Of a stretch of 64,000 nt of DNA, positions 46,901 to 58,756 are shown in pieces. This DNA comes from Anaeramoeba flamelloides (Eukaryota; Metamonada; Anaeramoebidae). The position numbers and the translations under genes are program-made. Numbering within the stretch: position 1 is the first letter of the stretch; each line of letters starts with the position of its first letter. The notes under the pieces were generated by a model that did no database searches, had not been told where the DNA came from, and saw nothing but the letters and a program-made list of their open reading frames with translations. Location of the stretch: positions 1,550,001-1,614,000 of the forward strand of contig JANTQA010000075.1 in NCBI GenBank assembly GCA_027625915.1, in the 5' to 3' direction.

Positions 46901-49900
46901 TTTTAAAAATAGGGTCATCATTAATATTTTCAAAATTATTGGTATGTGTGTTGTGTTAACCAAATATTCTGAATCCAATATCTTTTAAAAGTTATTATTG
47001 AATATTTAATATCAAGAAACAATCTTCTTTTAATGAAAATTTCCCAAAGTTGAATTCATTTTTTTCAATTTTTCTTTCAAAATGATTCCATATTTTTATT
47101 TTTATGTTGAATGAACAAGAACATTTTTGAAAACCGTTAATATTCAAGAGATGAGATTAATTAGCATTGGAGAAAGGGATTGTAAAATTCAAAGAAAGTA
47201 AAACACCCAAGAAGTGTTTGCTTCGAAAACAAGTATCAACCAAATTTGCTTTAATGAGTTACAATGGTTCCTTGAAAAGTGAAGAAATAGCAAGATCAAA
47301 TAAGATCTTCTTTTCTCTTTCATTTGGAGACAATGTGATGAATGTGATCGTATTCATTTTATCTTTGAGTTCTTTGTTGTACATTCAAAAAATTGGTTTT
47401 GTTTTCACTTTCTTTTCTTTTTTCTTTTTCTTTTTCTTTCTTTTGTTGAGATTCTTTTGATCTTGAAAAAGGTATCAAGGAAAGTTTGGGTTGATACCAA
47501 ATGGGTAAATAGTAAAAATCTGATAACTCTGATGAAAAGTTGTTTCAAAAGGTTCTTGGAAGCAATGGTGAATCTTAAATGGATAATTTTAAGATGAAAA
47601 ATCATTTCAAAAATAGGGTCAGATTTATTTTTTTCTTTATGGGTTTCTTTTCTCTATTCTTTTATTAGAAATAATAATTAAAACAGAAAAGGGTGTTTTA
47701 GACAGTTATTTTTTAGTTTTAAGTTCTGATTTTTCTGGGTTGAGTTTTGGTATTCACTAAATGAGAAACTACAATTTTTTTTCAATCAAAAATTTGCCCC
47801 TATTTTTGAAATTAAGCTTAGTCGTTAGGGAGAAGTAAACATAAATTTTAAGGTAATTATTTTTGATTTTTTTTTATCAAAATAGAATTAAATATGTTGA
47901 ACAACGATCACAAATATAAAAAAACAATGAATAATAATATTAAAACTTACCGTTGTAACAGAAAATTTTTTTAAATTAATAATTTCAACTTTAATACCAG
48001 AAGACCAACCTATTTCGCCCTTTTTAACGATTTTTTTTGGATCAAAATAAATGAATCTAGGAAAATCGGTTAACAAAAGTTGCATTTTTTTTTGGAACAA
48101 ACCTTGTTTTTTGCTCACAAGGCCAAGTTCAATTATTAGTTCGTTAGGTACCAAAAATTTGGTCCATGCAATTCTTTTTTTTTGTTCTTTTAAAAGCCTG
48201 ACACGCATTGGATCAATTCCTTGGTACTCTGATTCATCAACTTCTTCATCTTCATCTTCATCTTCATCTTTCCTATTCCTTTTCTTTTTCTTCTTTTCTC
48301 TTTCTCCTCCCTTTCCCTTTTGATTATTTGAATTTAAGTTTTGCTCAAAATTTAAAAAATTTTCTTCATTATTATTACCATTACCCTCCCCAGAAATTGA
48401 AGAACCAGATTTTTTGTTGTTGCTGTTGTAGTTATTATTAATTTTTTTTTCAAGGTTATTTCTTAATATTTTTTCCTTTTTTTTTTCCTTCTCCCTTTCT
48501 GGATTAGTCATCTCTAGTGTTGGTAAATGTGGCTGCAAGCGTGGTGCCTTCATTTTGTATAAATTCTTGAAGGAGATACCTTCAAACAATGGATGTTTTT
48601 TAATAGATTCAAAATCGGAACCTGCACCTAATCTGTTTTGCGGATTGATCACAATCAATTTGGAAACTAAATCCCTTGCTGGCTGTGGAAACCCCCTTGG
48701 GAATGTGAATTCCCTTTTTAAAATTTTTTGAAACACCTTGAATTCATTTGAGGCTCGAAACGGTGGTCTTCCTGCAAATAATTGATAAACAATACATCCA
48801 AATGCCCAAAGATCACTTTCTTTTGTTGCAATTTTTTCTTTTAACATTTCTGGTGATACATATTCTGCAGTTCCACAAAATGATCCAGAGTTTACTATAA
48901 ACAAAAAAAATTATTTATTTATTAATTTGATTTTATATTTTTTTTATTTTTATTATTTAGATTGTTTGTGAATTGCATGTTTATTTTAATGAAAAATTTG
49001 TTAAATTAATCTTGTTATTATTTTTTTTCTTCAATTTTTTAATATTTCAGAATGAATATGTCAAAATAAAGGAGACAACCAAATCATTCCAGAAACTGAA
49101 ATTAAATGAATTTTCATGTCCAAAATTCAAAAGTAACATTCTTGAGAAACTTTAAATAAAACTTGATTATTTGTTGTAATATAGAAAACAAATAAAAGAA
49201 AGGCAAATAACTGAAATTTGATCTAAACTATTTTTCAGCCAAAGGGGCCCAGTTATAATGAGTGAATTACATGTACCTAAAGGAATTGAATCGATATTAG
49301 AAGAAAATATTTATTTTGGAAATTTCAAAATTGAAAACATTTTTTCACATTTTTGGTTTTTTCTGTTTTTTCTCATTTTTACTTTTTTTTTGAGACATAA
49401 TTCATTTGAAAATTTTTTTTTTATTGCAAGATCGATAGTAGTTTGGTAGAAATGTGTTATTCTAAAGTTATTGATAAAGTAAAAATGATCGTAGAGAAAT
49501 CATTTTGATTTCTAATTAGAATTTTATTTGATCTTCAATTAAAGATCAAAATTAACATTGTTGCTTTTCTCAATAGTTTTCTAAAGAATTTGGGTTTTTC
49601 AATTTTTAAGAAAATCTATTGATTTACGAGTTTTATTTCATCAGAGTATCAACTATTCTTTGATATGTATTATTCTACTTAATTTTTATTTGCTTTTCAA
49701 AGGTCAATGATAAAAAATAATTGATATTTGAAAAAAATGCATTTTTTGGATACGCCCCTTTGACTGAAACAAAGTTTATTTGCTTTTAAATCCAGGTAAA
49801 TGTATTTTAAAAATATCTTTATTATACTTGTTTCTAATATTAGTATTTTATATATCAAAAATCGTTACCCATCATTTATTTAGTCTTACTGCCAATATAA

Positions 49901-52900
49901 TTTGTTTGTTTGTATGATATTGCTTTAATTCAAAAGATATGAAAGTTTACGATATCAATTTTGTATGATATATTTTAAAAGTGCGAAAATTGATGGTTTA
50001 TTTTTGTATTTTTGATTTTAAAAATTGTTTTCATAATAGAGTTAGTCTCAACAAAATTTCGAATAGAATGAAAAACGTATTAATGTTTTTTATTGTTTTT
50101 AAAAATCGTTTGAATCTTTAGCATATCGGGTACATTTTTTATTGAATTTTATCGTGCCCTGTTTTACATAAAAAAAAGTTTTTCGTTTTGTTTTTTAATT
50201 TTTTAGAAAGTGATTGATCAACATATTATGAAATATACCCAAAAGGTACTGATTCAATCAGTGATAATATTTTTGTTAATTTTATATTACCAATTTACAA
50301 ATAGAACCGACTAAAAAAGAATGAAATGTAAAATAAAAAAAAAAAATGCCACAATTTTTTGGAAATACCCCATATATATATATATATATCCAAAATTACT
50401 TTTTTGATTTTACAAAAGTAAAGGACTTTAAATTGATTGATTTATTATGAAATTTCTATTATGAAACAAATGAATAAATACCAAAACCGTGGTTATTTTT
50501 CACGCAAATAATCACATCGTTAATAACTGCAATTTTGTATTACTAAAAAAATATTAAAAACTACAAATTTCGAAATCTAAATTAAAAAATAAAATATACA
50601 CAAATCAAAAACTTTTGAATTTCTAAAGAAAAAATTTAAATACTAAAGAAAAAAAGATTAACTTCAAGTTATAAATAAAAAATAAATTTTTTTGTCATAC
50701 AAATTACGTAAAATCTCTAATAATAAAAAGTAACACCTTAACTTTGAAAAATAAAAAAATGAAAATTTTTATTTTTTTTCATTTTTTCCTTGGCTGAATT
50801 TTCTTTATATTGAGAAGAAGAGTTACAAAGGAAAAACACCAAACATTACTTGCCAATACTGAGATAATGAAACACAAAAGTAAGCATAACTTGTAAAATA
50901 AAAACGAAAAATCAAAGGCAAAAAATTTCCAAAGGTTTAAAGCAAATCAGATCAAAAAGAAAAAAGAAATTATATCAAATTAAATAACGATCCCTAAATG
51001 AACATTCATGATCAATTATCAAATTACATTAAATAAACCAAAAGTATTATGATTATGGTTTTGGGATGCCCTTAATAAAAGATAGCATTGGTTTTTTTTT
51101 CATTTACCAATTGCTTCTTAGAACTACTTTTTAAATGTCTTTTTTTTTTTTTTTTTTATTGTCTATTTTTTCAACTTTTTCTTTTTATTTTTTACGCATA
51201 CACAAATTTGGGTATGTTTTTCCCTTTAACAATCGTGGAATTTATGTTTTTAGGCTTAAATCACCTTTAAGGAAATTTAAGTAAAATGATATTTAGAGTG
51301 GAATTTTCACTTGTCAATAATAATAATAATTTTGCTATGTATTTTTTTTTTAAACTCAAACTTTTTCTTTGGAAAAATTTATAAGTATATAATTCTTGAT
51401 AACTACCGATAAGAAAGAGATTAGAGAACTAAAAAGTTTAGGATAGTATTGTAATTGTTGTGGAAATATTTTGAGTAATACTTGAGGAATTCATTCAATT
51501 TCCAACCTTTAAGGAATAATTGAAGGACTTTTTTCTTTGTCGTCTATTGATCAAATAATTGGGTTCCTTGAACCAAATTAATTTTACAATGTCGTAAATC
51601 CTTGAGCACGGAGATCTTTTGGGATTTATGAGATTAAAAATTCGTAAAAAATTGGTTAAACTCTTCTAAAATAACTTTAAATAACATTTTTAAAGTCAAA
51701 TTTATTATTAAAATACTTCTTATTTTACCCAAATTGAATTGAAAATAAGGAAGATCAGAAAATTTTCAAACTTTTCCTAATAACCTTTCTTTGTTTAAAA
51801 TCAATGCCGAAAACCAAACAGCATTTTTGATTTTGGTTAGATTGAAATCAATATCATTTTTAAAAAATAAAAAAAGGGTTGGTTTCTTTTTTTTTCTTCG
51901 AAAAAAGAGAGAAAGAGACCATTTATAAAGAATTTCAAAATGTGAAAAAAGCACAATTATCTTTGAATAAACAAATTAGAAAAAAAAAACATTTTTTACT
52001 TACATTGTCAAGTTCAGAATTTTTTAGAGGAATTCCCAAAATCATTCATTTTTAAGAACACATAATAGGTTCGGGGTTTTATGTTTGATCACCTTCATTT
52101 TTTAATAAACAAACATGAAATAAAAGGGAAGATAGAGTCTCATTGAAAAGTTGGACGATCTAGTTTGTCTCTGTGGGATTTTAAACCAAGTTTTGTCTCC
52201 AATAATTAAAATATAAAATTTAACTTCAGTGTTTTTGATAACTCCATAGTAAGAAAAAAGATCCTTTGAAGAAAAAGTTCTTCAAAGTACCTATTGAAAA
52301 ATAACAAATTGATTTTTATTTGTTTGTTTTTTTAGTGTCTTGTTGTGCAGACGAGTTAGATCCTAAGTTCCAAAAAATAAATAGCATCTCATATTGTTTC
52401 ATTTGTTCAAAAATCACCTATTATAATTCTTTGTTTTGGATACTCCTTCCAGACTCAAAATATGAGATTGTTCGAGTGCTAAGAGGATATTAATCGTCGT
52501 TCTTCCAACTCCACAATATCATCTTATATCACTTCGAACAATATCATATTTTTCGTTCTTCCAGACCAAACTCAGATTATAACAAGGAGATTGTTTCCAA
52601 ATCAAAACAATAAAGACAGTTATTTTTTTAATATTTCCAAAATAAAAAACATAAGATGTTTGATCTTTAATGTTTCAATATTATATTTTTTATTATTTTT
52701 TTTTGAAAGGCTGAATGTGGTATTTGAATGCTTTTAAAATGATTATTAATTTAAATCAATAGAATTTCCATTACAAATTCATCTTAATTTCATTTTATTT
52801 TAGAACCAATTAAAATTGCATACTGATATTGAACAGTAAATTTCTTTCAAAAATCATTTTCTTTTCATTATTTTGGCAGAACAATTTCCATTTTATTTTC

Positions 52901-55900
52901 ATTCTAAGTCCCTCAAATAGAACCCCTTAATCAGACTATTTTTGTTACCACGTATATGAATAACTTTTAAAATGCATCTATACATTTATCAGCTAAAATT
53001 CTTCTTGTTAACCCTTTTTCAGTAGAAAGATAGCGAATAAAAAATCTGGAATGCTCATTTCAAAAATTTTGATACACTTTTTTTTAGTGTTTGATTTTAT
53101 TTTTAAAATATCAGACTTTTATATGTTTGGAATGATTTCAAAGAGAATTATTTTCATAATATTTAATCATTGTTTGTTCTTGGAGACTAAAGAATATTTT
53201 TTTTTTCATTTTACTGATAAATTCAAAAAAATTTAAAGTTCAATTTCCATTTTTGTAAATTTATAAGTTCTAAAGCAGTGAAAAAAATACAGGACATGAA
53301 AAAAATCCCTGACAGGATTTTTAATTGTGAATATTAGTGAAATTATTGTGTAATTTCATTTATTTACAATCAAATTCCTTTTTTTTTAGAATCGAACTTT
53401 TTCAATTATAACTCACCCACTTATTAGAATGATGATTAATGAAATCACACTTGTTCAAAACACCATTCAATCAATCAAAAAACAAGAAGAAAAATTATCA
53501 TTTTCCAAACTCTAGTAAACCTCAATAAAACTCGATTGTTTTTCAAAAAAAGTTGATCTACTTATTTTATCAAACAATTAATCGAGTATTCCAGAGGCAC
53601 CTTACTTTGATGAACTTTAGGTAGGTTTATTACTAATCTCATAAAAAAATTGGTTATTTATAATAAGGATTTGATTGAAAATAATTGAAATTAGACAAAA
53701 ATTTTACTAATATTCACAATTAAAAATCTTGTAAGGGATTTTTTTCATTTCCGGTATTTTTTTTCCTACTATACTTTGAAAATAGTTCATTGACAAAGAA
53801 TATTTCGAATATCAACAAATTTTACAAATTTTCTTAACATTTTAACTAATAAAATGTTTTTTTCAAAGATAAGGGATTAGCACCACCGAGATTTATCTAT
53901 AATGAAAGTATGTTGTTATTGGGTGTAAATTTTATTAGTGTACCATGGATCAAATAGTTTCTGTGACTCTAAAAAATCTATTATAAATCTTATTGCACAA
54001 TAAATTATTACATTTTTTTACTAATGATCACAATTAAAAATTTTCATTTTTGGAAATATTTTTTAATTCCAAATCTAAAAATAGAAACTCAAAATAATAG
54101 TATTTCAGTATTTAATAATTCATATTTAGAACTTCCAAAAGTAACTATATTTTTGATTTTTTTAATTTCAAAGATTAACTCAATAATCATCAACATAAAA
54201 ACCCAAAGACTGATTAGTTTTGTTTCCTTTTTATAAATTTCACTGTAACATCAATATATTTCCAATATTTCTGAAATAATTTGACAAAAAAATCTATTGG
54301 TTAATTATTTAAATATTTTAAAAAAATTGAATTTTTTGGCTACATATCAACATTTCACGACAAATTTAAGAAGGATCTTTTACAACTTTGAATCATTTGA
54401 AAATTGATAATTCAACCTTTAAATTTGTGGCGATATGTAGATTTTTTTTCTAAAATAGTGATGTTTTTTACTAATACAAGGATCATTTTTAATTGATAAG
54501 GATCAACAAATATTACTACTTGACAATTGATTTTTTTAGAGTCATTTGAACCATGTAGCACTAATCTGAGTACACCCAATTATAGCATACTTTATTCCTG
54601 GACTTCTCCTTGGTTGAAGCTAATCCCTTAAGGTTAAAAAATTTCCAAAATTCAAAAAGAACTAAAAATTTTCAAACATTTATTTGAATTTATTAGTATT
54701 ATTTCAGGATTCATAATTTTTGAAATATAGTTTAGGATGTTATTGATTTTTTCTTTGGAGAATATTTCTCCTTATAAATACGATTAAATAGTTTAATTTT
54801 AGTAAATTCCATTATTTTAAACTCTTATTGTTTTTTTTTTTTTTTTCTATTATTCGAATATATTCCGCCTTGTATTCTTGAATTTAATAGATTATTCCAA
54901 TAGATATCTTTATATAGGTATATGAATGTACACTGATGGGAAGACATTTTAATAGAAAAAAAAAAATGAAAAATTAAGAACTACGATCCAATCCCAGAGA
55001 AGGTGTTTTGTTATTGTGCTGTTTTGAATTCACTTCTCAAAAAGAATTTTCATTCTGAAGAAATTGGACAAAAAAATTACTTGTTTCAAAAGTTAAAATC
55101 AACAATAACTTGAAAAAAAAAATTTTTCAAATAGACTCTTTGAATGAAAATTTTAACAAAAATGGTATTAAGGAGATTTTTAATTTCACGTTCAAATTTG
55201 AAAACATTTAAAACTGGTAAAAGTAACTGTAAAAAATATATAGAACAGCTTGGGAAATTGTTTTGAGTTTATAGATTTGAAATGGAAATTTTGAAATATT
55301 AAAATCAAATTATGGTAGGATCTAAGAAAGGTAAAATTGTGAAATCGTGTTTGAATTATGTAATTGTACCATTTTTTTGTGAAAAGAAATTCTCAGTGAG
55401 TAATATTAACTGGGATTATGGAACACTTTCAAGAGCGTTTTTCTCAACAATTTCACTGTTTTCACCTGAAAACGAAGTCCTTAAGAAAGCATTTTTGCAC
55501 TTGTGTAGCATTTCTGAAATGATGCAGAAAAAAAAAATATTGTGAAGCTGCTCGTAATTTCTTAGTCAAGATAAGATTCCTTTCCAAAAATAAATTTAAA
55601 AATAAGGCAAATGAGAAAAAAATAAAAAGAAATAAACAAATAATATTTACCTTTTTCTTGTTGGTTTTCTTGAAGAAATTTGGATGTACCAAAGTCAATG
55701 ATTTTTACATGATTTGTTTCACTTAATAAGATATTTTCTGGTTTTAGATCACGATGGATAATGTTGTGTGAATGGATATGTTCTAAGGCTGATAAAATCT
55801 CAGCAAGAATGAATTTACTTCCTTTTAAATTTATTGATCCATACTTTCGGATAATGTCATAAAGATCTCCTTTTGGACACAACTCGTTTACAATGTCTTT

Positions 55901-56444
55901 AAAATTCGAATTAATTGTTGTTGTTAGTTTTTTTTTGTGAATTTGCAACAAAAAAAAAAAAACCAAAAAGGTTTTTTTGTATTATTTTATTTTATGTTTG
56001 GTTTTTGGTTTTTGGTTTTTTGTTTTTTTATGTAGGACAAATTAATTAATTATTTTTAGTATGAAGACGTCCATAAAAAATAAAAATAGTCAAACAAAAA
56101 ATAAAAACAAGGAAAGTCTCTGAAAAACGAAAGATTTTAAAAAAAAGAAGAAAACAAAAAACCACAGAAAAAAAAGAAAGTTATCACAAACATAAATTTT
56201 CTTCATCTTCAAATTCATAAATGATTTTTATAATATTGGGATGGTCAAGAAGTTTTAAAACTTCTTTTTCTGTTTGGACATATCTTTGTTTTTTCATTTT
56301 TTCAATAAATTGCTTATTCAAAATTTTCACAGCAAATTTCTCCCTTGTTTGCTTATCAGTTAAAAGAGAAACATCCCCAAAGGCGCCCCTTCCAATAGAA
56401 TCTCCCATTTCAAAATTTTTTAAACTCTTCTGTGGCTTGTTCAT
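43942..56444 (-). CDS. PDPK1: PDK1-type AGC kinase kinase, four exons over 12.5 kb
   Basis: The predicted 534-residue protein matches 3-phosphoinositide-dependent kinase 1, which phosphorylates the activation loop of AGC kinases at membranes rich in phosphoinositides. Exons: 56192-56444, 55651-55896, 47951-48894, 43942-44103. All junctions are GT-AG and in phase. Exon 1 has GRGAFGDV (residues 18-25) and FAVK (Lys40). Exon 2 has YIVNELCPKGDL, HRDLKPEN (132-139) and DFG (152-154). Exon 3 has the activation loop NSGSFCGTAEYVSPE, whose Ser171-Phe172 aligns with the PDK1 autophosphorylation site, the rest of the kinase lobe, a low-complexity linker, and a PH domain start (WTKFLVPNE, LLLTDFPRFIYFDP). 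Exon 4 supplies the PH end (KKTYVIEDLEGNSQKWKDAV). PDK1 is about 550 residues in animals, so the size fits. ATG 56444 opens directly on the catalytic domain. Confidence 0.9.
44460..45486 (+). repeat. Dispersed repeat family H, copy 2
   Basis: Direct-orientation match to about 20-1050 at the window start. Shared anchors include CAATTTATTAATTTGAG, TTAACAATTAAGTTAA, TTAGTCGATCAGAATTTTTT and GATCCCTTAAT. There are many small differences, so the duplication is old. No coding capacity is visible. Confidence 0.75.
45950..46162 (-). CDS. Hypothetical short open frame in PDK1 intron 3
   Basis: A 70-residue ATG-started frame (MNKVYRVLGSFKIYN), with a basic stretch (KRTKATKTKKKTKRKS) and CRKC near its end. 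No family is recognised. It may be a remnant of an inserted element. Confidence 0.15.
   Translation of the reverse strand: MNKVYRVLGSFKIYNRVNNIHQILMKKTSIQEKTKRTKATKTKKKTKRKSQFLCRKCSDFWLQLKIQAIQ
46675..46750. repeat. Short 9-bp tandem repeat
   Basis: About seven units of ATCACAGAA, with variants such as ATTACAGAA, are bracketed by two copies of CACAGAAACGAGG. The array lies within PDK1 intron 3. Confidence 0.8.
47167..47460 (+). CDS. Hypothetical open frame antisense in PDK1 intron 3
   Basis: The first 65 codons (LEKGIVKFKESKTPKKCLL, then SLSFGDNVMNVIVFI) have higher GC than the intron and look coding. There is no ATG at the start, but an AG just upstream could be a splice acceptor, so it may be an exon or fragment of another gene. 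The Phe-rich end is a T-run artefact. No family is recognised. Confidence 0.2.
   Translation: MEKGIVKFKESKTPKKCLLRKQVSTKFALMSYNGSLKSEEIARSNKIFFSLSFGDNVMNVIVFILSLSSLLYIQKIGFVFTFFSFFFFFFFLLLRFF
51320..52612 (-). repeat. 1.28-kb duplicated repeat, copy 2, with inverted segment
   Basis: The reverse complement of 26335-27611, except that segment B (51487-51783) reads in the same plus-strand direction as in copy 1. Segment A is 51784-52612 and segment C is 51345-51486, both inverted relative to copy 1. Segment C lies outside B as expected, so this is a clean in-place inversion and not a rearranged fragment. It is located within PDK1 intron 2. Confidence 0.78.
53276..53771. mobile_element. TIR element family G, about 496 bp
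   Basis: Inverted ends of about 65 bp: left GAAAAAAATACAGGACATGA and right (read inward) GGAAAAAAAATACCGGAAAT. Both continue to ATCCCT, GATTTTTAATTGTGAATATT and AGT. No coding capacity is visible. The flanks are TA on the right side but not clearly on the left. It lies in PDK1 intron 2. Confidence 0.65.
55312..55545 (+). CDS. Hypothetical antisense open frame in PDK1 intron 2
   Basis: A 77-residue ATG-started frame with a balanced composition (KIVKSCLNYVIVPFFCEKKF, then ENEVLKKAFLHLCSISEMM) in a patch richer in GC than the intron. It may be an exon or remnant of another gene or element. I do not recognise it. Confidence 0.25.
   Translation: MVGSKKGKIVKSCLNYVIVPFFCEKKFSVSNINWDYGTLSRAFFSTISLFSPENEVLKKAFLHLCSISEMMQKKKIL
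55897..56191 (-). other. PDK1 gene intron 1, 295 bp
   Basis: Donor GTTTGT at 56191, acceptor TTAAAG ending at 55897. The split codon is T/AC, giving Tyr in NLYIVNELC. It contains several TTTGGTTTTTGG-like repeats on the plus strand and no other features. Confidence 0.8.
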
Positions 56445-57384
56445 TTGAAAATTACCTAAAATTATTCAAAAGACAGAAAATTAGATTGGATTTTTGTTTT
56501 TTGTTTTGTTTTTTTGAGTAAATTGATAAAAAAAACTGTAAAACGATAGAAAAGCTTGTTTGAAAATTATTACTCATTTAAAGTTATCCAACTTGAAGAA
56601 TAGTTTTTTATTCAAATTTAAAAAACAAATTGTTGGGTAATGAATCAAATAACACTCAAAAAAATAATTTCTTTTTTGATAAAAAACAGGAAAAAATGAA
56701 AAAGTACATTTATTTAATTCTTATTTGAATTTGATCAAATTAGACACTTTCAAGATAAAAAATACTTTTGGGTTGCTTTTCAAGTTAATTATTGTTGAAA
56801 TTATGAGAAATAGAGGTTTAAAAATGCCTTTTAGATTTTATTACCTATGGGAGTAGTAAGAATAAAGGTAAAAATTTTCACTTTTTTACCAATTTTGAGA
56901 AAAGATGTGAAAACAATAGTTTTTACTTTTGTTGTGTCTAATTGCTTTTTAGTCTGAAAAGTACTTGGTGAAAAACAATTGTTTACAATATATAATAAAA
57001 TTATATACCAAAATAAAATAATGTTTTGTGAAAAATTAAACGATCTACTTTGGTAAATTTTAAATAGTTTATTTTTTTTTTTGTATCTCAATATTCTATT
57101 GGTGCACTTTATTTTATTCTTAGAAAGACCTTTATTGAACTCTTTATATACAAAGAACTTTATATATTAAAATCAACAAAACAAAAATGAAATAAACAGT
57201 ACAATTTTCAGATCCAATTGTAAATTAAGAAAAAAAGTCTAAATGTTAAATTCTGGAATTACATTTTTACTTGTATGAAACTTACTCTAAAATTAAAAAT
57301 TAAGAATATATTTAGATGGGTATTTGAAAAAAAAAAAAAAAAAAGATATGATAAACAATCTTTATATTTTTTAATTTAACATTA

Positions 57385-57801
57385 CAGTTGTGGAAAATAG
57401 TGAAATACGGTTTTTGATTGGGAACATTACTAAAAATTCAAAGTAAGATCAATGAAAAAAAGAATAAAAAAATAAATAAAGATAAAATGAAGTATTCGCC
57501 ACAATAACAGTTTTTTTAATACTATCTTTTAGTATGGGATTTTATTTGATTGATCAATTATTAAAAATTTGTTTAAAAAAATTGACTATTTTTGAGATCT
57601 CCAAAACCACACAAACAATTTCGATAAATCAAGTAGATTTAGATTGTATTTGTTGGGTTGATTGAAAATAATATAATGGATTATTATTTGAAGTTAATTG
57701 GTTTCTTCTTTTTATTGAGTTTACTTTTCATTTTCAGTAATGTTCCCAATTAAAAACTGTGTTTCACTTTTTTTCCAGTTTCACTTTTTTTCCACAACAG
57801 T
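57385..57801. mobile_element. TIR element family C, 417 bp
   Basis: TA-flanked inverted ends: left CAGTTGTGGAAAATAGTGAA and right, read inward, CTGTTGTGGAAAAAAAGTGA. Both lead to GTTTTTRATTGGGAACATTA. The right end carries an extra tandem GGAAAAAAAGTGAAAC unit. No coding sequence is visible. The CAGT end and TA flanks suggest a non-autonomous Tc1/mariner-type element. Confidence 0.72.
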
Positions 57802-58756
57802 TAATACCTTTTTGTGAAATATTTTGAAATTCTCACGATTGTTTCTAAAATAAGTAAGGAATTATTCTATCAAGTATTTATTTTAACCAAAGGGACCTAA
57901 AAATAGCAGAAAATCTATGACTGATATGTATTATTCACCTTATTTTTTATGTTATTTGTGAATCTATATGACAAATATGTTGAGCCTCAATTATTATCCC
58001 TAATTAATTAGTATTTTTTATGTAAATGTTCATTCAACCCACCAACCAGATATCAAACCACAAGAAAAATATCTTTTGATCTTACAATGGTTTTAATTTC
58101 TTTTTTTTTGATTCGTTTTTCTAAATTAATTGATTGTTTTTTTTGAAGATTTTTGTTTTTATTCACACAATTATTATTTTAATTCTTAAATATGTTAAAA
58201 TTACTTTGAAAAGTTCCAAAGTATTATATTGATATTTATTTTTAATATAGATTTGTAGACCAATTTGATGATTCATGATTTTAATCCTATTGGTACAACT
58301 CCATAATTCAAAATAATTATTATTTTGTATATTCGTTACGAATTTGGTATAAAAAATAACATAAATAACTTGAAAAATTGCCCAAAGAATTACTAAAATG
58401 CACTGAATATTCTTTTTATAATTCTCAAAAGAGCGAATTACAATTTCGAGAAACTATTAAAAAATGTTAATTTTTTTATTTTATTATTTAGAAACATTTT
58501 TTCACTTTTTTGAGTTTGAGTAAATAAAAATTTTTAAAAATGTGTCTAATCAATCTATTAATACTTATAAGATATAAAAAATCTTTGAAATTTGTTTTTT
58601 TTTAAAATTATCTGGAAATTCTATGATATGATTTTATTGGGATATTATAAAATTAGTTAATCAGATTTTTTTAAAATCAATAAATTAATAAAAAAGAAAG
58701 AAAAGTCAAATAAAATAAAAATACAATTTTATGAATTAATAAAAAAAAATTTAACT

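Larger units (their letters stand above)
44104..47950 (-). other. PDK1 gene intron 3, 3.8 kb
   Basis: Donor GTAAGT at 47950, acceptor AAATAG ending at 44104. It contains dispersed repeat H copy 2 (about 44460-45486), a 9-bp tandem repeat (46675-46750), a (GA)n tract near 44150, and a few short unassigned open frames. Confidence 0.85.
48895..55650 (-). other. PDK1 gene intron 2, 6.8 kb
   Basis: Donor GTAAAT at 55650, acceptor TTATAG ending at 48895. Exon 2 ends with one base (G) and exon 3 opens with TA, giving GTA (Val). Inside are the inverted copy of the 1.28-kb repeat (51320-52612), a TIR element (53276-53771), a decayed block resembling 12240-12540 (about 49490-49790), an AT run near 50370, and an antisense open frame (55312-55545). 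Confidence 0.85.

Noticed and set aside
49258-49449. Open frame starting MSELHVPKGIESILEE in PDK1 intron 2
   Set aside because: Only the first 25 residues look protein-like and the rest is a Phe-rich T-run. There is no homologue by eye, so it is not listed as a gene.
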